Positions 1-6,818 of a stretch of DNA of 7,112 nucleotides are shown here, piece by piece. Numbering within the stretch: the first letter of the stretch is position 1; each line of letters starts with the position of its first letter. The notes under the pieces are model-generated. The model saw nothing but the letters and a program-made list of their open reading frames with translations. It was not told the origin of the DNA and ran no database searches. Source of the stretch: Burkholderiaceae bacterium (lineage in GTDB: Bacteria > Pseudomonadota > Gammaproteobacteria > Burkholderiales > Burkholderiaceae); the NCBI GenBank assembly GCA_947380285.1, contig CANCQD010000110.1, positions 1-7,112 of the forward strand. The letters are read 5' to 3'. The position numbers and the translations under genes are program-made.

Positions 1-804
1 GCTGCAACTGCATTTATTGCTGAAGAAGGTTATGGACAGGATGCTGCGGCTGCGATGTTACCTGGCGAGAATGCTCCGGGCGTCGTCGATGTTTCGCCTT
101 TGGCGGCTTTCTTATCCCATGCCTCACTAGAGGCGGGTGACAACCAGGCCCAAGCTGGTCAAGATGCGGTGCAATTAATGACAGTGCACTCTGCCAAAGG
201 CTTAGAGTTCACCTCAGTATTCATTACTGGCCTCGAGGAAGGTTTATTTCCCCATGAGAACAGCGTTAATGAGCAGAACGGCTTGGAAGAAGAGCGTCGC
301 CTGATGTATGTGGCGATTACGCGTGCCAAGGAGCGTCTTTATCTTTCGCATACCCAATCACGGATGTTGCATGGCCAAGTGCGCTACAACATGCCTTCCC
401 GCTTTCTAGAGGAGCTCCCATCTGATTCATTGAAATGGCTTACCCCTAAAGCAAGAGATGCGCGTTGGGGCGGCGGTAACTCAAGATCAGGGGGCACTTG
501 GCAGGATGGCTATACCCGTCAACGCGAATATGAATCCAATGACTTTTTTGATTCTGGTTCAGAGCGACAGGGACCGGCTAAGCGTGTTGGCTCAGCATCA
601 ATGGAAGTGAAAAGATTAGCCTCTCCTCCCCGTGGAAATTACCCATTTACGATTGGGCAAAATGTATTCCATACCAAGTTTGGTGAGGGGCGCGTAACTG
701 GTCTTGAAGGTGTGGATGTTGATGCACGTGCACAAGTGAACTTCAAGCGCCACGGTATTAAATGGTTACAACTGAGTATTGCGAAGCTTGCTGCGATCGA
801 CTGA
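1..804 (+). CDS. uvrD: UvrD-type superfamily 1A DNA helicase, C-terminal part (5' end outside window)
   Basis: The frame is open from base 1 to TGA at 802-804, giving the last 267 residues of a protein whose family is usually 700-790 residues long. It is an ATP-dependent 3'-5' DNA helicase of the cytoplasm that acts in nucleotide excision repair and mismatch repair and clears protein from DNA. Visible signatures are helicase motif V (VQLMTVHSAKGLEF, 169-210) and motif VI (EEERRLMYVAITRAK, 286-330), whose arginines contact ATP. A Gly/Ser/Arg-rich linker follows (about 450-640). The end is a C-terminal Tudor-like domain (about 661-801, motif FHTKFGEGRV, then QVNFKRHGIKWL), which in UvrD/PcrA binds RNA polymerase. 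That domain favours UvrD/PcrA over Rep. The Walker A part lies outside the window, so intactness of the whole gene cannot be judged. The gene converges on the next gene with 8 bases between stop codons. Confidence 0.95.
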   Translation, partial: AATAFIAEEGYGQDAAAAMLPGENAPGVVDVSPLAAFLSHASLEAGDNQAQAGQDAVQLMTVHSAKGLEFTSVFITGLEEGLFPHENSVNEQNGLEEERRLMYVAITRAKERLYLSHTQSRMLHGQVRYNMPSRFLEELPSDSLKWLTPKARDARWGGGNSRSGGTWQDGYTRQREYESNDFFDSGSERQGPAKRVGSASMEVKRLASPPRGNYPFTIGQNVFHTKFGEGRVTGLEGVDVDARAQVNFKRHGIKWLQLSIAKLAAID

Positions 805-812
805 AAAGTCTT

Positions 813-1592
813 CTAAACAGGCAGTGCCACTTCATCCTCTGTGAAGCAAGCTTTCCAGGTTGCATAGAAAGAGCAATGCATCACTGTCAATCCCGCCATG
901 GAGATGGGGGCGATGATGAAGGAGGCTGCTTGCCCTAGATCGAGAGCATCAAAAATCATTCCCACTGTCAGTGGAATGGCAATCAGGATCGCACCCCAAA
1001 TAGAGAGATACAAAAAGAATGCTGCTTTATTAGTCCAGCACGCTAAGCAGCTAGAGAATAGTGCTTGTGGTACAGACATATCAGCCCATGCGACCAATAC
1101 TGGTGAGAACCACATCAGCATACCAATGGGCACATACAGCATTGCTCCGAAGAGGAGCACCAAGTAAATCTGACGGAGTGCTTCAGGGGTAATCGTCTTT
1201 TCACTGGTCATTAATGGAAGCAGTAATTCAAAGTCCACCAAGAGGCTTAAGATAAAACTCAGCAGCAAAATCAAGCCGGCATATATCAAACCTAATTGCA
1301 AAATCCTTTTGCGAATAAGCGGGCTTGACTGAAGTGCGACTAAATAGACCAATGGCCGAATACGTTCTTTTTGAATCGCTTGACGACAAGCAGTCATAAA
1401 GCCAACAGAGAGGGTTGGTGTGAGTAGGAGCACAGCAAAAACACCAATGACTGGAACAATGACAGCCAATTGAGCTGCAAATACATACATAAAGACCAGC
1501 ATCAAGAAGCCCAAAGGATTTTGTTTGAAGAGCCAAATGCCCTGCCTAATCCAGGTGTAACCTTCTTTGGGCGCTACGGAATTGAGTTTCAT
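813..1592 (-). CDS. BPSS1780 family polytopic inner-membrane protein, function unknown
   Basis: A 259-residue, very hydrophobic protein with about six predicted membrane segments (roughly residues 27-43, 44-65, 98-120, 141-163, 190-212, 220-242). The N-terminus (YTWIRQGIWLFKQNP, residues 12-26) and the segment LTPTLSVGFMTACR (57-70) match what I remember of the BPSS1780 family of Burkholderiales membrane proteins. That family has no established biochemical role, so none is assigned. The ATG at 1592 overlaps the thrB stop codon as ATGA (1589-1592). No Shine-Dalgarno sequence is visible in the 20 bases before it, so translation probably depends on ribosomes finishing thrB. It is the last gene of the leftward operon; its TAG stop (813-815) faces the uvrD stop. 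The family call is from memory of sequence pattern; the membrane nature is clear from composition. Confidence 0.85.
   Translation of the reverse strand: MKLNSVAPKEGYTWIRQGIWLFKQNPLGFLMLVFMYVFAAQLAVIVPVIGVFAVLLLTPTLSVGFMTACRQAIQKERIRPLVYLVALQSSPLIRKRILQLGLIYAGLILLLSFILSLLVDFELLLPLMTSEKTITPEALRQIYLVLLFGAMLYVPIGMLMWFSPVLVAWADMSVPQALFSSCLACWTNKAAFFLYLSIWGAILIAIPLTVGMIFDALDLGQAASFIIAPISMAGLTVMHCSFYATWKACFTEDEVALPV
1589..1592 (-). other. ATGA stop/start overlap coupling thrB to the membrane-protein gene
   Basis: On the - strand the four bases ATGA hold the start codon of the BPSS1780-family gene and the TGA stop of thrB. With no Shine-Dalgarno sequence before the second gene, this is the classic arrangement for termination-reinitiation. 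The overlap is seen directly; the coupling is inferred. Confidence 0.8.
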
Positions 1593-2563
1593 AGTGATCG
1601 ACGACTTAAAAGAATGCGTTCAAAGTGCGTGGGGTCATGAGGAGTTAGCATCTGCGCATCTCTTGGTAGATAGAAATCCCATAACCTGGAGACCCAAAAG
1701 CGTAATGCTGCTGCACGAAGCATCAGGGCCCAACTGGCTTGCTCTTCGTGAGTAAAGGGGCGAACCGCTTGGTAGGACTTCATGAATGCCTCTAGGCGGG
1801 CTGGATCTAAATCTTGTTTGTTGTCAGCAAGACACCAATCATTTGCAGTTACAGCAATATCAAACAACCATTTATCGGTGCCGGCAAAATAGAAGTCAAA
1901 GAAGCCGCCTAAGTGATCGTTAGAGGTGTCAGTTCCTTTTGGATCAAATAAGACGTTGTCGCGAAACAGATCGCAATGACTGGCACCTTGCGGCAAGCCA
2001 TCATAGGCGCCCGAGGAAAAGAATGCTTCTTGAGTTTTTAGCTCGTGACTGATTAATTCTTTTTGTGATGTATTTAAGTGCTGCAGTATTTGGGGAATTG
2101 TTTTTTGCCACCATGCAAGACTACGAAGATTCTCTTGTGCCCTAGGAAAATCTTTTCCTGCCAAATGCATCTTCGCAAGCATCTCGCCAACAAGGGCGCA
2201 ATGATTGGCTTCTGGTTGAAGTCTGGATAGACCTGGCAACTTCGTAACAATGGCTGCTGGCTTGCCTTTTAGGGTAAATAGGATTTCCCCCTGTTTATTC
2301 TCAATAGGCTTGGGAACGGGTATGCCTTTGTTCGCTAAATGGCGCATTAGCTCTAGATAGAAAGGCAGTTGCTCCGCAGATAGTCTTTCAAAGATGGTGA
2401 GAACATATTCTTGTTTCTGACCATTTTTTACGGTATCTAAGAAAAAGTTTGAGTTCTCAATTCCACCATGAATGCCGCGGATTTCACTAGCCTGACCTAT
2501 ATCAAAGTCTTGAGTAATCCATTGAGAAATATCCTCAAGCTCGATCGGAGTAAATACAGCCAT
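1589..2563 (-). CDS. thrB: Homoserine kinase, APH-fold type (ThrB)
   Basis: This 324-residue cytoplasmic enzyme should phosphorylate L-homoserine with ATP to O-phosphohomoserine, the step before threonine synthase. It belongs to the aminoglycoside phosphotransferase-like homoserine kinases of beta/gammaproteobacteria and rhizobia, not to the GHMP-kinase type of E. coli. Visible features are the family N-terminus MAVFTPIE, the nucleotide-binding loop GGIENSNFF (33-41), the catalytic loop SHCDLFRDNVLF (195-206, H196, D198 and N203 in the HxDxxxxN pattern) and a metal-binding Asp in GFFDFYFAG (D223), followed by WLFDIAVTANDWC (232-244). Length is normal for the family. The ATG at 2563 fits the family start, although no strong ribosome-binding site precedes it. 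It lies 18 bases after the upstream small gene, and its stop overlaps the start of the downstream membrane-protein gene. No aspartate-pathway partner gene is seen in this window. Confidence 0.95.
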   Translation of the reverse strand: MAVFTPIELEDISQWITQDFDIGQASEIRGIHGGIENSNFFLDTVKNGQKQEYVLTIFERLSAEQLPFYLELMRHLANKGIPVPKPIENKQGEILFTLKGKPAAIVTKLPGLSRLQPEANHCALVGEMLAKMHLAGKDFPRAQENLRSLAWWQKTIPQILQHLNTSQKELISHELKTQEAFFSSGAYDGLPQGASHCDLFRDNVLFDPKGTDTSNDHLGGFFDFYFAGTDKWLFDIAVTANDWCLADNKQDLDPARLEAFMKSYQAVRPFTHEEQASWALMLRAAALRFWVSRLWDFYLPRDAQMLTPHDPTHFERILLSRRSL

Positions 2564-2581
2564 AAACTAAGTTAGCAGATC

Positions 2582-2989
2582 TTATTTAAAAGGAATGCTA
2601 ATGCTAGGAACGCTAATCAGATCAGTTTCTTTTGGGGGTCCAGGCATAACTGATGTGGGTGGCGCCATCTCATAGCTAGTGAACGGTGTTTTCACATCAA
2701 CCTGGGTTGGCGAATTGACGTCTTTATATTCTGTAACCGTAGTGCCATTTTTATCTTTGTACTGATAGTTTGGCTTTCTTGGTTCGGCAGTATTTAGGGC
2801 ACCAGTGGCGCTGACGGTTGGCGCGATTGGCTGATTATTAATACGGTTTAATTCCGACGGGCTTAGTGCCTGGCTGTTATTCTGAGCTTGGGCTGAGGTA
2901 ATGCCAAAAAACCCAAAAGCTATTAAAAAACCCATTTGGGCAAGGCTTTGACTCATTGAGTGGCTAATTAAGTTCGTTAAATAATGCAT
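2582..2989 (-). CDS. Small exported protein, DUF2782-like, function unknown
   Basis: A 135-residue protein, first gene of the leftward operon. It has a signal peptide-like N-terminus with a hydrophobic core (about residues 20-32) and a probable signal peptidase I site after SAQA (A35). The mature part is rich in Pro, Thr, Ser and Asn. It holds a short conserved-looking core, NYQYKDKNGTTVTEYKD (about 74-90), then VDVKTPFTSYEM, which resembles the T-EY-x(n)-V-V-TP pattern I recall for DUF2782. Position supports this: in Pseudomonas a DUF2782 gene also sits between thrB and polA (from memory). The start at 2989 is supported by a good ribosome-binding site, AAGGTG, five bases upstream. Oddly, the signal peptide n-region has no Lys or Arg before the hydrophobic core. 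There are no cysteines and no recognisable catalytic motif. Coding status is good; the family assignment is tentative. Confidence 0.75.
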   Translation of the reverse strand: MHYLTNLISHSMSQSLAQMGFLIAFGFFGITSAQAQNNSQALSPSELNRINNQPIAPTVSATGALNTAEPRKPNYQYKDKNGTTVTEYKDVNSPTQVDVKTPFTSYEMAPPTSVMPGPPKETDLISVPSISIPFK

Positions 2990-3072
2990 TTTTTCACCTT
3001 TTTAAGCCTACTCTCGGATGGTTCCTTAACCAGACCTGTAGGCAATTCACAACTAGATTGTACGATTGCGGT
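2990..3072. promoter_or_regulatory. Divergent intergenic region between the thrB operon and polA
   Basis: These 83 bases separate two divergently read transcription units and so are the expected place for both promoters. On the - strand a TACAAT hexamer (3062-3057) matches the sigma-70 -10 consensus in five of six positions and would give a leader of about 60 bases for the leftward operon, but no good -35 hexamer is found at 16-18 bases from it. On the + strand I found no convincing -10/-35 pair for polA; TAGATT at 3054-3059 is only a weak -10 candidate. No operator-like perfect palindrome stands out. That start signals lie here is inferred from gene layout; the individual hexamers are low confidence. 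Confidence 0.4.
2995..3000 (-). promoter_or_regulatory. Ribosome-binding site of the small exported protein gene
   Basis: On the - strand this reads AAGGTG, five bases before the ATG at 2989-2987. It is the clearest Shine-Dalgarno sequence in the leftward operon and selects the ATG at 2989 over the internal methionines at residues 12 and 19. Confidence 0.7.
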
Positions 3073-5901
3073 ATGACTAAACATAGACTCTTGTTGGTAG
3101 ACGGCTCTAGCTACCTCTACCGCGCCTTCCATGCTATGCCAGACCTTAGAAATGGGGCTGGGGAGCCCACTGGGGCTATCTATGGCATGGTCAATATGAT
3201 GCGCCGGGCCCGCTCTGAGCTCAAAGCTGACCATATAGCTTGTGTTTTTGACGCCAAAGGCAAGACTTTCCGTGACGAGATGTACTCGGAGTACAAAGCG
3301 CACCGCTCTCCCATGCCCGAAGATTTGGTTAAACAAATCGAACCTATTCACGCCATGGTGAAGGCATTAGGTTGGCCGGTATTAATGGTCTCTGGTGTGG
3401 AGGCAGATGATGTGATTGGAACTTTAGCTTGCCAAGCTACGCAAGCAGGTTGGGAAACCATTATTTCTACTGGTGATAAAGATTTGGCACAATTGGTCAA
3501 TCCTTCGGTATCTCTCATTAATACGATGACGAATGAAAAGCTAGACATCGAAGGCGTAAAAGAAAAGTTTGGTGTACCGCCTGAGTTAATTGTCGATTAT
3601 TTATCCATTATTGGCGATACAGTTGATAACGTTCCAGGAGTTCCTAAGGCAGGGCCAAAGACTGCAAACAAATGGTTAGCAGAATTTGGAAATCTGGATA
3701 ACTTGATGGCAAATGCCGATCAAGTTAAAGGCGTGGTTGGTGAAAACTTGCGCGCCACTCTTTCTTGGTTGCCACAAGCACGCCAACTGATTACGGTAAA
3801 AACCGATTGTGATTTATCGCCTCATTTACCAAGCTTGGATGACCTGCATGCGAAGTCTGAAGATGCTCCTTTGCTGCGTGAGTTGTTTGAGCGTTATGCC
3901 TTTAAGACTTGGTTACGCGACGTAGAAAAACAGCTCACGAGCCCAGAGAATAAGGGCGAGCCAGCCAGCTTTGATTTGGTAGGGAGCCCAATCTCAAATG
4001 ATCCTGAGGAAAACTCTGATGGGGCAAAAAAGACGCGTGTGATAGCTATCTCGCCCACTAAAGATTTATCCCAAGAAACTCGAGACTCACATGATGCAAT
4101 CGAACGTCACTACGAATGTGTAGTGGATGAGATCGGCCTAGAGAGATGGTTAAAAAAGATTGAGGTGTCTACGCTAACAGCAGTTGATACCGAAACCACT
4201 AGTCTTGATGCGCTTGCGGCAGAGCTCGTTGGAATTTCTTTATCGGTTACACCTGGAGAGGCATGCTACATCCCTGTTGCTCATCGCAATGGCGAAGTGC
4301 AACTTGACCGTGATCTAGTTCTGGCCCGCATGAAACCCTGGTTAGAAAGTGCGACAAATTTAAAGGTAGGACAAAACTTAAAGTACGACGCCCACATCTT
4401 TGCAAACTATGGCATTACCTTAAAAGGCGTTGCATTTGATACCTTGCTGGAATCATATGTGCTCGAATCACATCTTCCACACAATATGGATAGTCTTGCT
4501 GAGCGTCATTTAGGAATGAAAACGATTCGCTACGAAGAAGTATGTGGCAAAGGGGTTCATCAAATTGGCTTTGACCAAGTTGATCTAAAGATTGCAACGG
4601 ACTACGCGGCAGAAGACGCTGACATTACCTTGCGCCTTCATCTTGAGTTATGGCCGCAGATTCAGGAAAGTCCAGGCTTGCTTTATATCTACGAAAAAGT
4701 AGAGATGCCAGCTATGCGGGTATTGGGAATCATGGAGCGCAATGGTATTCGGATTGATTCTGCGCTATTGGCCAAACAAGGACAACAAGTGGGCAAGCGC
4801 CTGCTTGAGCTGGAGGGCGAGATCCATAAGTTAGCTGGTCAGCCTTTTAATATCCAGTCACCTAAGCAAATTGCAGAAATTTTATTTGGGCAACTTGAGT
4901 TACCAGTCATTAAAAAGACGCCATCAGGTGCACCCTCTACTGATGAAGAAGTATTGCAGAAGTTGGCGGAAGACTATCCGTTACCAGCACGCATTCTGGA
5001 TTACCGTAGCCTGGCAAAGTTGATGTCCACTTATATTGAGAAACTCCCTCGCATGGCTGATCCTAAAACTGGGCGCGTCCATACGAACTTTTCTCAAGCT
5101 ACTGCAGTGACAGGTAGGCTCGCATCAAGCGACCCAAACTTGCAAAATATTCCTGTGCGCACAGAAGAGGGTCGTCGTATTCGGGAGGCATTTGTTCCGG
5201 CAGAGGGCTGCAAATTATTGTCTGCAGATTACTCCCAGATCGAGTTACGCATCATGGCGCATATTGCTGAAGATGAAAATCTACTCACTGCATTTAGAGA
5301 AGGTAAAGACGTTCACCAGGCCACTGCAGCAGAAATCTTTGGCATTCCTCTGGATGATGTGAATTCTGAGCAACGTCGTTATGCCAAGGTCATTAACTTT
5401 GGCCTCATCTACGGCATGAGTGCTTTTGGTTTGGCCGGTAACTTGGGTATTGAGCGTTCGGCTGCGCAAAACTATATAGCCAAATACTTTGATCGGTATC
5501 CAGGAGTGGCTCAATATATGGAGCGCACTCGCCTCGAGGCTAGGGAAAATGGTTACGTGGAAACGGTCTTCGGACGACGCCTTTGGTTGCCAGAAATTAA
5601 AGGTTCTAATGGCCCGCGTCGCCAAGGGGCGGAGCGTGCGGCAATTAATGCTCCTATGCAAGGTACTGCTGCAGACTTAATCAAGCTGGCGATGATTGCC
5701 GTAGAGGATTGGCTCGAAAAAGAGCAACTCAAGACCAAGCTTCTATTGCAGGTTCATGATGAGTTGGTGCTAGATGTGCCTTTCGATGAGCTTGAGATAG
5801 TGCAAGCCAAGTTACCCGGTTTGATGTGCAATGTTGCCCAGCTAAAGGTACCTTTAGTAGTTAGTATTGGGATTGGCGATAATTGGGAAGAGGCGCATTA
5901 A
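3073..5901 (+). CDS. polA: DNA polymerase I (5'-3' exonuclease, 3'-5' exonuclease, polymerase)
   Basis: Family A DNA polymerase of 942 residues (E. coli 928) that removes RNA primers, joins Okazaki fragments and fills excision-repair gaps. The 5' nuclease domain (about 1-285) keeps its acidic residues: LLLVDGSS (D10), VFDAKG (D60), EADD (E110, D112, D113), TGDKD (D135, D137) and GDTVDNVPG (D182, D185). The proofreading domain (about 350-525) is intact: DTET (D372, E374), NLKYD (D439) and DYAAEDAD (Y511, D515). The polymerase has motif A SADYSQIE (D719), motif B RRYAKVINFGLIYG (K772, F776, Y780) and motif C VHDE (D896, E897). Phe at 776 is the usual residue that discriminates against dideoxynucleotides. 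An acidic, low-complexity linker (about 285-345) joins the first two domains. An in-frame TTG at 3058 would add five residues. I chose the ATG at 3073 because MTKHRLLLVDGSS fits the family start. Neither start has a clear ribosome-binding site. Confidence 0.98.
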   Translation: MTKHRLLLVDGSSYLYRAFHAMPDLRNGAGEPTGAIYGMVNMMRRARSELKADHIACVFDAKGKTFRDEMYSEYKAHRSPMPEDLVKQIEPIHAMVKALGWPVLMVSGVEADDVIGTLACQATQAGWETIISTGDKDLAQLVNPSVSLINTMTNEKLDIEGVKEKFGVPPELIVDYLSIIGDTVDNVPGVPKAGPKTANKWLAEFGNLDNLMANADQVKGVVGENLRATLSWLPQARQLITVKTDCDLSPHLPSLDDLHAKSEDAPLLRELFERYAFKTWLRDVEKQLTSPENKGEPASFDLVGSPISNDPEENSDGAKKTRVIAISPTKDLSQETRDSHDAIERHYECVVDEIGLERWLKKIEVSTLTAVDTETTSLDALAAELVGISLSVTPGEACYIPVAHRNGEVQLDRDLVLARMKPWLESATNLKVGQNLKYDAHIFANYGITLKGVAFDTLLESYVLESHLPHNMDSLAERHLGMKTIRYEEVCGKGVHQIGFDQVDLKIATDYAAEDADITLRLHLELWPQIQESPGLLYIYEKVEMPAMRVLGIMERNGIRIDSALLAKQGQQVGKRLLELEGEIHKLAGQPFNIQSPKQIAEILFGQLELPVIKKTPSGAPSTDEEVLQKLAEDYPLPARILDYRSLAKLMSTYIEKLPRMADPKTGRVHTNFSQATAVTGRLASSDPNLQNIPVRTEEGRRIREAFVPAEGCKLLSADYSQIELRIMAHIAEDENLLTAFREGKDVHQATAAEIFGIPLDDVNSEQRRYAKVINFGLIYGMSAFGLAGNLGIERSAAQNYIAKYFDRYPGVAQYMERTRLEARENGYVETVFGRRLWLPEIKGSNGPRRQGAERAAINAPMQGTAADLIKLAMIAVEDWLEKEQLKTKLLLQVHDELVLDVPFDELEIVQAKLPGLMCNVAQLKVPLVVSIGIGDNWEEAH

Positions 5902-5924
5902 GGATTGAATGAGAATTACAAGCC

Positions 5925-5930
5925 AGGAGA
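5925..5930 (+). promoter_or_regulatory. Ribosome-binding site of the dienelactone hydrolase-family gene
   Basis: AGGAGA lies eight to nine bases before the ATG at 5938. It decides the start: the in-frame TTG at 5905 would add 11 residues before the Tat signal and has no comparable site upstream. Confidence 0.75.
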
Positions 5931-5937
5931 CAAAATC

Positions 5938-6813
5938 ATGACTAAAGAGATACAAAATAGCCGGCGCAATTTTATGAAAACATCAGCAATTAGCGCGACT
6001 GCTATCGGTGTAGGGTTTGTTGCTGCATCCGAGCCTGTGATGGCTGCTGCTATTGAAACAGATTTCATCGGCCTAAAAGCTGGCGAGCAAATGATTCCGG
6101 TAGGCAGTTTTCAGTTGCCTGCATATGTCTCACGACCTGAAAAAGCCAAAGGCTCTTTGCCAATCATTATTGTGACCAGTGAAATCTTTGGTGTACATGA
6201 ATATATTGCTGATGTCACACGACGTTTTGCAAAGCTAGGGTATTTAGCAATCGCACCAGAATTCTTTACGCGCGCTGGCGACCCAAATACCTATGGAACA
6301 ACAGCAGAGATTCAGCAAAATATTGTGGCGAAAACTCCAGACTCACAAGTCTTAAATGATTTACAAGCCGCTTTAGTTTGGGCTGGTAAAAATGGCGGCG
6401 ACCTTAAACGGGTAGGTGTAACTGGCTTCTGTTGGGGTGGTCGTATCACTTGGTTATCTGCCACCTTACCGCAAGTGCGTGCAGGCGTAGCTTGGTATGG
6501 ACGTCTCATTGGAGAAAAGACAGAAGGTAACCCACGTCATCCAGTAGATATTGCTGCGGATTTAAAAGCTCCGGTCCTCGGTTTATATGGCGCAGCCGAT
6601 ACTGGTATCTCATTAGAGAGTGTTGATCAGATGCGTGCTGCTCTAGCGCAAGCAGCCCCCAAAAATCCTGCTGCTAAGGCTTGTCAGTTTGAGGTGTATC
6701 CAGATACTCCGCATGCCTTCCATGCAGACTACCGCGCAACCTATCGCGAAGGTCCCGCTAAAGACGGTTGGGAAAAGTGTCTCGCTTGGTTTAAGAAAAT
6801 GGGAGTGGCGTAA
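5938..6813 (+). CDS. Tat-exported dienelactone hydrolase-family protein
   Basis: An alpha/beta-hydrolase of 291 residues from the ATG at 5938. The N-terminus carries a complete twin-arginine signal, SRRNFMK (residues 8-14, R9 R10), then a hydrophobic stretch and a probable cleavage near VMA (about residue 36), so the folded enzyme should go to the periplasm. The catalytic residues of the dienelactone hydrolase family are all present: the nucleophile in GFCWGG (C165), the Asp in YGAADTG (D221), the His in TPHAFHAD (H259), and the family Glu in SEIFGV (E82). The substrate is not known. The Tat signal and absence of aromatic-degradation genes nearby argue against a classical chlorocatechol-pathway role; E. 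coli YghX-like proteins are a closer model (from memory). It follows polA by 36 bases and precedes the ZIP gene by 5, so co-transcription is likely. An in-frame TTG at 5905 is a less likely start. Confidence 0.9.
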   Translation: MTKEIQNSRRNFMKTSAISATAIGVGFVAASEPVMAAAIETDFIGLKAGEQMIPVGSFQLPAYVSRPEKAKGSLPIIIVTSEIFGVHEYIADVTRRFAKLGYLAIAPEFFTRAGDPNTYGTTAEIQQNIVAKTPDSQVLNDLQAALVWAGKNGGDLKRVGVTGFCWGGRITWLSATLPQVRAGVAWYGRLIGEKTEGNPRHPVDIAADLKAPVLGLYGAADTGISLESVDQMRAALAQAAPKNPAAKACQFEVYPDTPHAFHADYRATYREGPAKDGWEKCLAWFKKMGVA

Positions 6814-6818
6814 CCGTA

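Noticed and set aside
799..810. GACT-GAAA-AGTC hairpin over the uvrD stop codon, a possible terminator
   Set aside because: The stem is only four base pairs and no T tract follows on either strand, so it is too weak to be called a terminator.
830..846. CTTCA / TGAAG inverted repeat near the end of the membrane-protein gene
   Set aside because: A five-base-pair stem with a seven-base loop inside coding sequence and without a T tract; expected by chance.
898..1167. 89-codon open frame on the + strand
   Set aside because: Lies antisense inside the membrane-protein gene, whose own frame has clear membrane segments and family resemblance; the antisense product resembles nothing.
2977..3351. 124-codon open frame on the - strand spanning the divergent region
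   Set aside because: Antisense to the polA nuclease domain and overlapping the start of the small exported protein gene; no ribosome-binding site or recognisable protein pattern.
5281..5661. 126-codon open frame on the - strand
   Set aside because: Antisense to the conserved polymerase motifs of polA; a shadow of the real frame.
6142..6160. AGCC / GGCT inverted repeat within the hydrolase gene
   Set aside because: Very short stem inside the coding region with no regulatory context.
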